Positions 26,280 to 34,831 of a stretch of DNA of 44,068 nucleotides are shown piece by piece (the stretch's first letter is position 1; each line of letters begins with the position of its first letter). The stretch covers positions 1 through 44,068 of the forward strand of contig CAZVQX010000006.1 in assembly GCA_964629735.1 (NCBI GenBank), given 5' to 3'. Below the pieces are notes generated by a model that searched no databases, was not told where the DNA came from, and saw only the letters and a list, made by a program, of their open reading frames with translations. This stretch comes from CAZVQX01 sp964629735 (GTDB lineage Bacteria > Bacillota_I > Bacilli_A > RF39 > UBA660). The position numbers and the translations under genes were made by a program.

Positions 26280-28352
26280 TTAGTTTCCACCATTTTTCTT
26301 TATTATTTCTTCTGAAATACTCTTTGGTACTTCTTCATAATGATCAAATACCATTGCAAATTGTCCACGACCTTGAGTGTTTGAACGTAATGATGTTGCA
26401 TAACCAAACATCTCTGCTAATGGAACCATTGCATTTATTAATAGAGCATTACCACGCGATTCTTGCCCCATAGGACGCCCACGACGTGATGTAATATCTC
26501 CCATTACACTTCCTAAATATTCTTCTGGAACAACTACTTGAACCTTCATAATTGGTTCTAAAATTACTGGTTGACATTTATTTTTAGCATCTCTTAAAGC
26601 CATACTAGCGGCAATTTTAAATGCCATTTCTGATGAGTCAACATCATGATATGAACCATCATATAATGTTGCTTTAATATCAATCATTGGATATCCAGCT
26701 AATATACCTGTTTTTAAAGCATCTTGTAATCCTTTATCAGTAACTGGAATATATTCACGTGGAACAGTCCCACCAACAATTGCATCAACGAATTCATAAC
26801 CTTTATCTGGATTTGGTTCAAACTTAATCTTAACGTGACCATATTGTCCACGACCACCAGATTGTTTAATATATTTGCCTTCACACTCAGCAGTTATTTT
26901 TATTGTTTCACGATAAGATACTTGTGGTTTACCAATATTAGCATCAACATTAAACTCACGACGCATACGATCAACAATAACATCAAGATGAAGTTCACCC
27001 ATACCAGCAATTATTGTTTGACCTGTTTCATGATTAGTTGTAGCTCTAAAAGTTGGATCTTCTTCTGCTAACTTTTGTAGTGCTAATCCCATCTTATCTT
27101 GATCAGCTTTTGATTTTGGTTCAACAGCTAACTCAATAACTGGTTCTGGAAAAACCATTGATTCTAGAATACAAGCTTTTTTATCATCACACAATGTATC
27201 ACCTGTAGTGGTATTTTTTAAACCAACAGCTGCAGCAATATCACCTGTATAAACTTCAGAAATTTCATCACGATTATTAGCATGCATTAATAATATACGT
27301 CCAATTCTTTCTTTGGTTCCTTTTGTTGCATTTAAAACATAAGAACCACTCTTTAAATGACCTGAGTAAACTCTAAAGAAAGTTAATCTACCAACAAATG
27401 GATCAGTCATTACTTTAAACGCTAAAGCACTAAAAGCTTCATCATCACTTGGTTTTCTGCTAATCTCATTACCATCTAAATCAACACCTGTAATTGCTTC
27501 AACATCAAGTGGCGATGGCAAATAATCAACAACTGCATCTAATAATAATTTAATACCTTTATTACCTAATGCTGTACCACATAAAACTGGGAAAAATTCA
27601 ACTGCTAAAGTTCCTTTACGAATTGCACGTTTAATTAAATCAATTGAAATCTCTTCATCTGATAAATATTTTTCCATTAATTCATCATCAAACTCAGCTA
27701 CCGCTTCAATTAATTCAGTTCTCTTTTCTTCAACTAAATCAACTAAATCAGCTGGAATATCAATAATTTTAGCATCTTCTTCTGCCTTACCATCATATTG
27801 ATATGCTGTTCTTGTTAATAAATCAATAACGCCAGTAAAATTATCTTCTGCTCCAATTGGCCACTCAAGTGGCTTTGCATTTACTCCTAATAAATTTTTA
27901 ATTGTTCCTAAACTATATTCAAAATCCGCTCCCATTTTGTCCATTTTATTAACAAAAAACATACGAGGAACTTTAAATTCTGTAGCTTGACGCCACACGG
28001 TCTCAGTCTGTGGTTCTACACCGGCCTGAGCATCTAATAAAGCAACTGCCCCATCTAGTACTCGAAGAGACCTTGATACTTCAACTGTAAAATCAACATG
28101 GCCCGGAGTATCAATAATATTAAATCGATGCCCCTTCCAGAAAGCTGTTGTAGCCGCTGAAGTAATTGTTATTCCACGTTCTTGTTCTTGTGCCATCCAA
28201 TCCATTTGCGATTCACCATCGTGAGTTTCACCAAGTTTATGGATTTTCTTCGTGTGGAATAATATACGCTCACTACAAGTTGTTTTACCCGCATCAATAT
28301 GAGCCATAATTCCAAAATTTCGTGTATTTTCTAAATTATATTCACGAGCCAT
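26280..28352 (-). CDS. fusA: Elongation factor G
   Basis: Translocation GTPase. 690 residues, normal. AHIDAGKT (17-24), DTPGH and NKMD nucleotide motifs, and the RGITI effector, are followed by domains II-V with the SGGRGQYGHV segment of domain IV. Third gene of rpsL-rpsG-fusA-tuf, 21 bases after rpsG, with AGAGGAGG as ribosome site. Confidence 0.99.
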   Translation of the reverse strand: MAREYNLENTRNFGIMAHIDAGKTTCSERILFHTKKIHKLGETHDGESQMDWMAQEQERGITITSAATTAFWKGHRFNIIDTPGHVDFTVEVSRSLRVLDGAVALLDAQAGVEPQTETVWRQATEFKVPRMFFVNKMDKMGADFEYSLGTIKNLLGVNAKPLEWPIGAEDNFTGVIDLLTRTAYQYDGKAEEDAKIIDIPADLVDLVEEKRTELIEAVAEFDDELMEKYLSDEEISIDLIKRAIRKGTLAVEFFPVLCGTALGNKGIKLLLDAVVDYLPSPLDVEAITGVDLDGNEISRKPSDDEAFSALAFKVMTDPFVGRLTFFRVYSGHLKSGSYVLNATKGTKERIGRILLMHANNRDEISEVYTGDIAAAVGLKNTTTGDTLCDDKKACILESMVFPEPVIELAVEPKSKADQDKMGLALQKLAEEDPTFRATTNHETGQTIIAGMGELHLDVIVDRMRREFNVDANIGKPQVSYRETIKITAECEGKYIKQSGGRGQYGHVKIKFEPNPDKGYEFVDAIVGGTVPREYIPVTDKGLQDALKTGILAGYPMIDIKATLYDGSYHDVDSSEMAFKIAASMALRDAKNKCQPVILEPIMKVQVVVPEEYLGSVMGDITSRRGRPMGQESRGNALLINAMVPLAEMFGYATSLRSNTQGRGQFAMVFDHYEEVPKSISEEIIKKNGGN

Positions 28353-28373
28353 AATTACCTCCTCTTTTAATAA

Positions 28374-28841
28374 TTACCATCTATAATGCGCAAATGCTTT
28401 ATTAGCTTCTGCCATTTTATGCATATCTTCTCTTTTCTTAACTGCTGCCCCTACTCCGTTAGAAGCATCAATTATTTCATTTGCTAGATTTTCAGCCATG
28501 CTTTTGCCACCTCTAAGTCTAGCATATTGAACTAACCAACGAAGACCAAGTGCTTGACGACGTTCGTTTCTAACTTCAATTGGAACTTGATAAGTTGCAC
28601 CACCAACACGACGCGATTTTACTTCTAATGCTGGTTTTATATTTTCTAAAGCTTTCTCAAATACTTCCATTGGATCTTGATTTGTTTTTTCTCCAACTAT
28701 TTCAAAAGCTTCATAAAGAATAGATTGTGCAATCCCTTTTTTACCATCTTTCATTAAACTATTAATTAGTTTAGTTACAACTTTTGAATTATATATTGGA
28801 TCTGGTAAAACATCTCTTTTTTCTGCTCTTCTTTTTCTCAT
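28374..28841 (-). CDS. rpsG: Small ribosomal subunit protein uS7
   Basis: S7 of the 30S head, 155 residues, full length. Starts MRKRRAEKRDVLPDP and contains GGATYQVPIEV and LRWLV, the family hallmarks. It lies between rpsL and fusA in the standard str order. S7 is the translational regulator of this operon in E. coli; no equivalent site was identified here. Confidence 0.98.
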   Translation of the reverse strand: MRKRRAEKRDVLPDPIYNSKVVTKLINSLMKDGKKGIAQSILYEAFEIVGEKTNQDPMEVFEKALENIKPALEVKSRRVGGATYQVPIEVRNERRQALGLRWLVQYARLRGGKSMAENLANEIIDASNGVGAAVKKREDMHKMAEANKAFAHYRW

Positions 28842-28881
28842 AATATCCTCCTCTCACTTAATTGTAATTTATCATCATTTT

Positions 28882-29301
28882 TTATTTTGTATCTTTTGGT
28901 TTTTTAGTACCATATTTTGATCTAGCTTGACGGCGATTTTCAACACCAGCAGTATCTAATGTACCACGAACAATATGATAACGAACACCGATTAAGTCTT
29001 TAGCACGACCTCCACGGATTAAAACAACACTGTGTTCTTGTAAGTTATGTCCTTCTCCACCAATATACGCAGTTACTTCATATCCGTTGCTTAATCTAAC
29101 ACGAGCATATTTACGAAGTGCTGAGTTTGGTTTCTTAGGAGTCATAGTTCCTACACGAGTACATACCCCACGTTTTTGTGGTGAATTAGTATCAGTATGT
29201 CTTTTTTGTCTACTGTTATAACCAATACCTAATACTGGTGATTTACTCTTTTTAGTTTTACTTTTTCTTCCTTTTCTAACTAATTGATTAATTGTTGGCA
29301 T
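28882..29301 (-). CDS. rpsL: Small ribosomal subunit protein uS12
   Basis: S12 of the decoding centre, 139 residues. The streptomycin-determinant regions are wild-type-like: TPKKPNSALRK and the GGRAKDLIGVRYH segment. A frame seven codons longer exists, but it runs through the GAGGAGG ribosome site, so the ATG of MPTINQL is used. First gene of the str operon. Confidence 0.98.
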   Translation of the reverse strand: MPTINQLVRKGRKSKTKKSKSPVLGIGYNSRQKRHTDTNSPQKRGVCTRVGTMTPKKPNSALRKYARVRLSNGYEVTAYIGGEGHNLQEHSVVLIRGGRAKDLIGVRYHIVRGTLDTAGVENRRQARSKYGTKKPKDTK

Positions 29302-29353
29302 AATATCCTCCTCTCTCCACACACCCAGGTGTTTTATTTTAAACTTAATTAAA

Positions 29354-29371
29354 GATTTACCGAAGTAAATC
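29354..29371 (-). other. UUCG-tetraloop hairpin in the rpsL leader
   Basis: The minus-strand GATTTAC-TTCG-GTAAATC, with a 7-bp perfect stem closed by C-G on a UUCG loop, is unusually stable for such A+T-rich sequence. It lies between the promoter and rpsL and has no U tract. A role in leader stability or regulation is inference. Confidence 0.55.
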
Positions 29372-29390
29372 CCAAATTAAATGCATTAAT

Positions 29391-29420
29391 AATATAACAC
29401 TTATATTATATGTTTGTCAA
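29391..29420 (-). promoter_or_regulatory. Promoter of the str operon
   Basis: Minus strand: perfect TTGACA and TATATT with an 18-base spacer (or TTATAT at 17). The resulting leader of roughly 85 bases holds the UUCG hairpin. Confidence 0.75.
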
Positions 29421-29437
29421 TGATTTTTTTACAATTA

Positions 29438-30109
29438 TTAAAATAATTCTATATCTTCTTCTTTTTCTTTAAAACGGTATAATTTAGCGGGTCTTCCATT
29501 ATAACCTTCATTTTTATAACCTGTATCTTCAATTAAATCAAAATTAATAAATTTTTTACGAAAATTACGACGATCTAATTCTTTGTCTAATATTTGCTCA
29601 TAAACACTTTGTAATTCTGGCAAGGTAAAATCACTTGGGAATAATATTTTTAATATATCACTATTAACAATTGTATTTCTTAATTGATTTAAATTTTCGA
29701 CAATAATTTCTTCATGATCATAAGCCATTTTAGGAATTGATGATACACTAAACCAATCACTTTCAATATCAGGCGAGATATCTTCTTTTAATTGAATACT
29801 TGTAACATCTATTAATCCAATAAAAGATACTGCTACTACCCTTTTATCAATTAAACGTTCTGGTTTACTAAAAACTTTTGATTGTTCTAAATAAATATTA
29901 TCTAAACCACAAACATTAAATAAAAAATTGTTAATATTTTCTTCTAATGTTTCATCACTTTTAACAATATTACCAGGTAAAGTCCAATAACCTTTATAAG
30001 GTTCATCTTTCTTACGAAATAATAATATTTTAACTTCTCCCTTTTCGACTGTAAAAATACTAACTAATGTCTCTATCATATTATGACTTTCGTTACTATA
30101 ATTATCCAT
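29438..30109 (-). CDS. NrtR-like regulator: degenerate Nudix domain plus winged helix
   Basis: 223 residues. The N-terminal Nudix fold keeps the WTLPGNIV entry but has a dead Nudix box at about 47-69. Glu53 remains, while the REUxEE core reads N-F-L-F-N-V, so metal-dependent hydrolysis is not expected. The C-terminal part (about 155-223) is the winged helix ending in GRPAKLYRF that defines NrtR-type repressors. Known relatives sense ADP-ribose and control NAD or sugar genes; the target here is unknown. Own promoter with a palindrome over the -10 suggests autoregulation. Confidence 0.85.
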   Translation of the reverse strand: MDNYSNESHNMIETLVSIFTVEKGEVKILLFRKKDEPYKGYWTLPGNIVKSDETLEENINNFLFNVCGLDNIYLEQSKVFSKPERLIDKRVVAVSFIGLIDVTSIQLKEDISPDIESDWFSVSSIPKMAYDHEEIIVENLNQLRNTIVNSDILKILFPSDFTLPELQSVYEQILDKELDRRNFRKKFINFDLIEDTGYKNEGYNGRPAKLYRFKEKEEDIELF

Positions 30110-30139
30110 TATTTTCTCCCCTTTTGTGTTTTTTTTACA

Positions 30140-30173
30140 CTCTAATTATAGAGCTTTTTGAAAAATAAGTCAA
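30140..30173 (-). promoter_or_regulatory. Promoter of the NrtR-like gene with palindromic operator candidate
   Basis: Minus strand: TTGACT (30168-30173), 17-base spacer, perfect TATAAT (30145-30150). The inverted repeat CTCTA-TAAT-TAGAG (30140-30153) covers the -10 box, a good place for a repressor. Confidence 0.65.
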
Positions 30174-30277
30174 TATTTAGATTGAAATGGCAAATTTTAG
30201 CACATAATTATTATATATTTTAAAAAATACTTTATTATTAATCCAAATTGTAATATTATATTCTTAGGAGGGATTAT

Positions 30278-30739
30278 ATGTATACTAACGATTTAAAAGA
30301 ATTATCAAAACAATTAGATAAGATAATGGATGAAATCGATCGTATCACCAATGAAATTGATGAACTAACAGAAACTAAAAAGGTGAAAAAATATAAATAT
30401 TTACAAAAAGAACTTAAAAATTTAACGATTGTTAAAAATAATCTAGAAAATACTTATCAATATAACTGTCGTCATCCTTTATGGTATTTAGAAAACATGG
30501 AACATTGTCGTGAAGGACATCTAACATATTGGGAATGTCGATGTGTTGCATGCGGAATGACTAAACAAGGACTACCTGATGAATTTGATAATGTTGTAAC
30601 TAGTTTATATGAAGCAATTCCTAATAATAGATACACTTATGAAGAAGTAAAAAAAGAATATAACGAATTAGATAATACTAACAAAATTGAAAAACAATTA
30701 ATCGGTAAAGTACTAGTTAAAAAATTTAAAAATAAATAA
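30278..30739 (+). CDS. Coiled-coil plus Cys-cluster protein, unknown family
   Basis: 153 residues. The first 60 form a charged heptad-like helix. A compact Cys-rich segment follows: Cys64, His66, Cys77, Cys87, Cys89, Cys92, with WECRCVACG resembling a zinc ribbon. Then there is an acidic/Tyr-rich tail. The ribosome site is strong (TTAGGAGGG). It is a lone plus-strand gene between the NrtR-like gene (divergent) and the MazG-like gene (convergent), with a shared terminator. I do not recognise it; a metal-binding role is inferred from the Cys spacing only. Confidence 0.8.
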   Translation: MYTNDLKELSKQLDKIMDEIDRITNEIDELTETKKVKKYKYLQKELKNLTIVKNNLENTYQYNCRHPLWYLENMEHCREGHLTYWECRCVACGMTKQGLPDEFDNVVTSLYEAIPNNRYTYEEVKKEYNELDNTNKIEKQLIGKVLVKKFKNK

Positions 30740-30744
30740 TTATT

Positions 30745-30778
30745 AAAAACCAGTTGATATATATAACAACTGGTTTTT
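30745..30778. terminator. Bidirectional terminator between convergent genes
   Basis: AAAAACCAGTTG / CAACTGGTTTTT, a perfect 12-bp stem with a 10-base loop. The A and T runs are part of the stem, so it serves both strands. Confidence 0.88.
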
Positions 30779-30783
30779 AAATG

Positions 30784-31101
30784 TTAATCTAACTTATTAT
30801 ATTTATTACTCTTACCCCTACATTTATTTACAGGATATTTTATTTTGTTTTGGTCTAACTTTTTTAAAACAATATCTTCTAAATCAACATCTAACTTATT
30901 AGCTAATAAAACACAATAATTTACAACATCAGCTAATTCTTCACAAACTTCATCTTTATTATAATTGTTATTCCATTGAAAACACTCTAATAACTCAGAA
31001 GCTTCAATCACAATTGATTTTGCAAGATTATCCGGACTATGAAATTGATCCCAATCTCTATCTTTTGTAAATTCAATTATTTGTCTCTTAACCTCATTCA
31101 T
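30784..31101 (-). CDS. MazG-like nucleotide pyrophosphohydrolase (RS21-C6 type)
   Basis: Small all-alpha NTP pyrophosphatase of 105 residues. The metal-binding pattern E-x2-E (33/36) and E-x2-D (55/58) is intact. The family cleaves (d)NTPs, often dCTP or damaged nucleotides, to NMP + PPi for pool cleaning; the substrate here is unknown. The ATG of MNEVKRQ is used because GGTGG precedes it. An upstream ATG would add a hydrophobic 12-residue stretch read through the leader. Confidence 0.88.
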   Translation of the reverse strand: MNEVKRQIIEFTKDRDWDQFHSPDNLAKSIVIEASELLECFQWNNNYNKDEVCEELADVVNYCVLLANKLDVDLEDIVLKKLDQNKIKYPVNKCRGKSNKYNKLD

Positions 31102-31152
31102 AATTACCACCAATATTATTATATCATGAATTAACACTAAAAAAGAAACAAT

Positions 31153-31179
31153 AAAAAAAGCAAACTTTTTAGTTTGCTT
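31153..31179 (-). terminator. Terminator of rpoBC
   Basis: The minus-strand stem AAGCAAACT / AGTTTGCTT with an AAAA loop and seven Ts begins at the rpoC stop codon. Confidence 0.9.
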
Positions 31180-34100
31180 ATAATAATTCTTGTTCTAAAA
31201 CTTCTAGAGGTTCTTCTTTATGAATTGGCACCTCTAATTTATATTTAAAATCTTTATACATTTTAATACCAGTACCTGCTGGAATTAATTTACCAACAAT
31301 AACATTTTCTTTTAATCCTTCTAAGTTATCAACTTTACCATGAATAGCAGCATCTGTTAAAATTCTTGTTGTTTCTTGGAAAGCTGCAGCTGATAAGAAT
31401 GAATCTGTTTCTAATGATGCTTTAGTAATACCCATAAGAACTGGTTTACCAGTTGCTGGACGTTTACCTTCTAATATTAATTCACGATTAACATTAGTAA
31501 AATCACCAATATTAATTAATGTACCAGGTAAGTATAATGAATCACCTGAATTAATTATTTTAATTTTAGAAATCATTCTTCTTGCAATTATTTCAACGTG
31601 TTTATCACTTATATCAACACCTTGCATACGATAAACTTTTTGAACTTCAGATAATATATATTGTTGAACAGTAATTGGATCAGTAACAACTAATAATTCT
31701 TTTGGATTAATAGCACCTACTGTCAATCTTTGACCCGCTACTACTTTAGAACCAACTTCAACTAATAATTTAGTTGAATAGTGTGTTTCAGCCTCATTAA
31801 CAACACCATCTTCACTTGTAATGTGAATTTTATATTTAATTTGAATATTTTCTTTATCAGAAATTTCTTCAATTTTAGTAACTTCGCCATTAATTGGTGA
31901 AATAGTGGCACTTTTATCTGGATTACGAGCTTCAAATAATTCTTGAACACGAGGTAACCCTTGTGTTATATCATCACCGGCAACTCCACCAGTATTAAAT
32001 GTACGCATTGTTAATTGAGTACCTGGCTCACCTATTGATTGAGCAGCCATAATACCTACTGCTTCACCTGGTTCAACAATTGATCCAGTTGCTAAATTAC
32101 GTCCATAACATTTTTGACAAACGCCTTTTTTAGTTTTACAAGTAAGTGCTGTTCTAATTGGTACTTTAGTAATACCAGCAGCAACTATTTTTTCGGCAAT
32201 TTGCTCAGTTATATATGTGTTTCTCTCATACATTACTTCTTTTGTCTCTGGGTGTAATATTTTTTTATTAGTATAACGACCTACAATACGATCATATAAA
32301 GATTCAATAACAGTATTGTCAATTTCATTTATAAATGCAGTGGCAACAACACCGTTTTCTGTTTTGCAATCTTCTTCTCTTACAACTATATCTTGGCTAA
32401 CATCAACTAATCTACGAGTTAAATAACCAGCATCAGCTGTTTTAAGCGCGGTATCAACCGCCCCCTTACGTGCACCATGAGTGGATAAGAAGAACTCTGA
32501 AATTGTTACGCCTTCGCTAAATGAAGATGTAACTGGAATTTCCACATAACCACCACTTGGTTTAGCGAATAATCCACGCATACCTACTAATTGGGTATAA
32601 CTACCGATATCACCACGAGCTTTAGATAAAATCATCATTGAAATTGGGTTAGATGAATCTTTTTTAATTTCTTCTTTTAATTCATTAGAAATTTTATCTT
32701 TAGCTTCACCCCATATTTTAATAACTTGTTCATATCTTTCTTGATCAGTTATTAATCCTCTTCGATATTGTTTATTTATAATATCAACATTATTTTGACT
32801 TTCTTCTAAAACTTCTTTTTTTATCTTACTTTCTTTTAAGTCTGAAAGAGAAATAGAAATACCAGATAAGGTTGAATATTTAAATCCTAAATCTTTTAAT
32901 TTATCCAACATTACTGAAGTTTCAGTTGTATGATATCTTTTATAATTTTGAGCAATTATTTTACTCAATATTCCTTTAGCAAAAGGTTCTATTAATGGCA
33001 TTTCTTTTATCTTTTCTGGTATATTTTGACCAGCATCAATAAAGAATTTTGAAGGTGTAATATGTTCAATATTTTCAGCACTACCTTCATTTATATATTG
33101 GAAAGTATCTGGGAATATTTCATTAAATAATATTTTACCAACGGTTGTTACTAAATATTTATTTTGATAACTATCTGGGAATATTTTATATTTAAATGCT
33201 CTAACAGGAATTGCAATTCTTGTATGAAGTGTTATTTCTTTTCTCTCATAAGCCATTAAAGCTTCATTTGGATCTTTAAATACACGACCTTCACCAGGTA
33301 ATCCTGCTTTTTCAATTGTTAAATAATAGTTACCTAAAACCATATCTTGTGATGGTGTAACAATCGGACTTCCATCTTTCGGACTCAAAATGTTATTAGC
33401 ACCCAACATTAATATTCTCGCTTCTGATTGTGCTTCTTCACTAATTGGAACATGAACTGCCATTTGGTCACCATCAAAGTCAGCGTTAAAAGCCGCACAA
33501 ACAAGTGGGTGGAGCCTAATTGATTTACCAGCTGTTAATTTGGGTTGGAATGCTTGAATACCTAATCTATGTAAGGTTGGAGCACGGTTTAATAAAACTG
33601 GATGCTCAGCTATTTTTTCTTCCACAATATCCCAAACTCGTGGATCTTGTTGATCTATCATTCTTTTTGCCGCTTTTATATTAGCTGCAATATCTTTTGA
33701 AACTAAACCTTCAATAACATGCGGCTTAAACAACTCAAGTGCCATTTCTTTAGGAATACCACATTCATACATTTTTAAATTAGGACCGACTACAATAACT
33801 GAACGTCCAGAATAATCAACACGTTTTCCTAATAAATTTTGACGGAAACGACCTTGCTTACCTTTAAGCATACTACTTAATGATTTAAGCGGACGATTTC
33901 CAGCCCCGGTTACACTACGACCACGACGGCCGTTATCAAATAAAGCATCTACCGCTTCTTGTAACATACGTTTTTCGTTTTGAATAATAATTGATGGAGC
34001 ATCTAATTCCATTAATTTTTTCAAACGATTATTTCTATTAATAACACGTCTATATAAATCATTTAAATCACTTGTGGCAAAACGCCCACCATCTAGTTGA

Positions 34101-34831
34101 ATCATGGGTCTTAACTCTGGCGGAATAACTGGTAGAGCTTCAATTATCATCCATTCTGGACGATTACCAGACTCCAACATAGCATTTAAAACATCAAGTC
34201 TTTTAACTAGACGAATTCTTTTTTGAGAATTATTATCTTTTATTTCTTCAATTTCTTCTTTAATTTCATTTACTTCTTTTTCTAAATCAACTTCCATTAA
34301 TAATTCTTTAATGGCTGCTGCACCCATTCCAACTTTAAAAGCATCACCATATTGTTCATAATAAATTCGATATTCTTTATCTGATATAGTTTGCTTTTTT
34401 TCTAATGGGGCTGGACCTGGATTTAACACAACATATGAAACAAAATATAACACTTCTTCTAAATCACGAGGTGACATATCAAGAATTAAGCCCATACGTG
34501 ACGGAACTCCTTTGAAAAACCAAATATGAGAAACAGGAGCTGCTAATTCAATGTGTCCCATACGTTCACGACGAACCTTACTTCTTGTTACTTCTACACC
34601 ACAACGATCACAAATTACATTTTTATATCTTAGTTTTTTATATTTACCACATGAACATTCGTAATCTTTAGTTGGCCCAAAAATTTTCTCACAGAATAAA
34701 CCATCTTTTTCTGGTTTTAAAGTACGATAGTTTATTGTTTCAGCTTTTTTTACTTCACCATATGACCAAGCGCGTATTTTATCGGGTGAGGCAATGGCGA
34801 TTCTTAAACCTTCTAAATTATTTACATCCAT
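31178..34831 (-). CDS. rpoC: RNA polymerase subunit beta'
   Basis: 1217 residues, Firmicute-size. The N-terminal zinc finger has Cys59, 61, 74 and 77. The catalytic Mg loop NADFDGDQMAVH starts at about residue 448. The bridge-helix/trigger-loop region (GEPGTQLTMRTFNTGG) and the second zinc site (CKTKKGVCQKC) are present. The ATG overlaps the rpoB stop in TAATG, and GGGAGGG, encoded by the last rpoB codons, is its ribosome site. Confidence 0.99.
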   Translation of the reverse strand: MDVNNLEGLRIAIASPDKIRAWSYGEVKKAETINYRTLKPEKDGLFCEKIFGPTKDYECSCGKYKKLRYKNVICDRCGVEVTRSKVRRERMGHIELAAPVSHIWFFKGVPSRMGLILDMSPRDLEEVLYFVSYVVLNPGPAPLEKKQTISDKEYRIYYEQYGDAFKVGMGAAAIKELLMEVDLEKEVNEIKEEIEEIKDNNSQKRIRLVKRLDVLNAMLESGNRPEWMIIEALPVIPPELRPMIQLDGGRFATSDLNDLYRRVINRNNRLKKLMELDAPSIIIQNEKRMLQEAVDALFDNGRRGRSVTGAGNRPLKSLSSMLKGKQGRFRQNLLGKRVDYSGRSVIVVGPNLKMYECGIPKEMALELFKPHVIEGLVSKDIAANIKAAKRMIDQQDPRVWDIVEEKIAEHPVLLNRAPTLHRLGIQAFQPKLTAGKSIRLHPLVCAAFNADFDGDQMAVHVPISEEAQSEARILMLGANNILSPKDGSPIVTPSQDMVLGNYYLTIEKAGLPGEGRVFKDPNEALMAYERKEITLHTRIAIPVRAFKYKIFPDSYQNKYLVTTVGKILFNEIFPDTFQYINEGSAENIEHITPSKFFIDAGQNIPEKIKEMPLIEPFAKGILSKIIAQNYKRYHTTETSVMLDKLKDLGFKYSTLSGISISLSDLKESKIKKEVLEESQNNVDIINKQYRRGLITDQERYEQVIKIWGEAKDKISNELKEEIKKDSSNPISMMILSKARGDIGSYTQLVGMRGLFAKPSGGYVEIPVTSSFSEGVTISEFFLSTHGARKGAVDTALKTADAGYLTRRLVDVSQDIVVREEDCKTENGVVATAFINEIDNTVIESLYDRIVGRYTNKKILHPETKEVMYERNTYITEQIAEKIVAAGITKVPIRTALTCKTKKGVCQKCYGRNLATGSIVEPGEAVGIMAAQSIGEPGTQLTMRTFNTGGVAGDDITQGLPRVQELFEARNPDKSATISPINGEVTKIEEISDKENIQIKYKIHITSEDGVVNEAETHYSTKLLVEVGSKVVAGQRLTVGAINPKELLVVTDPITVQQYILSEVQKVYRMQGVDISDKHVEIIARRMISKIKIINSGDSLYLPGTLINIGDFTNVNRELILEGKRPATGKPVLMGITKASLETDSFLSAAAFQETTRILTDAAIHGKVDNLEGLKENVIVGKLIPAGTGIKMYKDFKYKLEVPIHKEEPLEVLEQELL

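Noticed and set aside
29438..30109. Active Nudix hydrolase
   Set aside because: The catalytic REUxEE residues are replaced, and a winged helix of the NrtR kind is fused behind.
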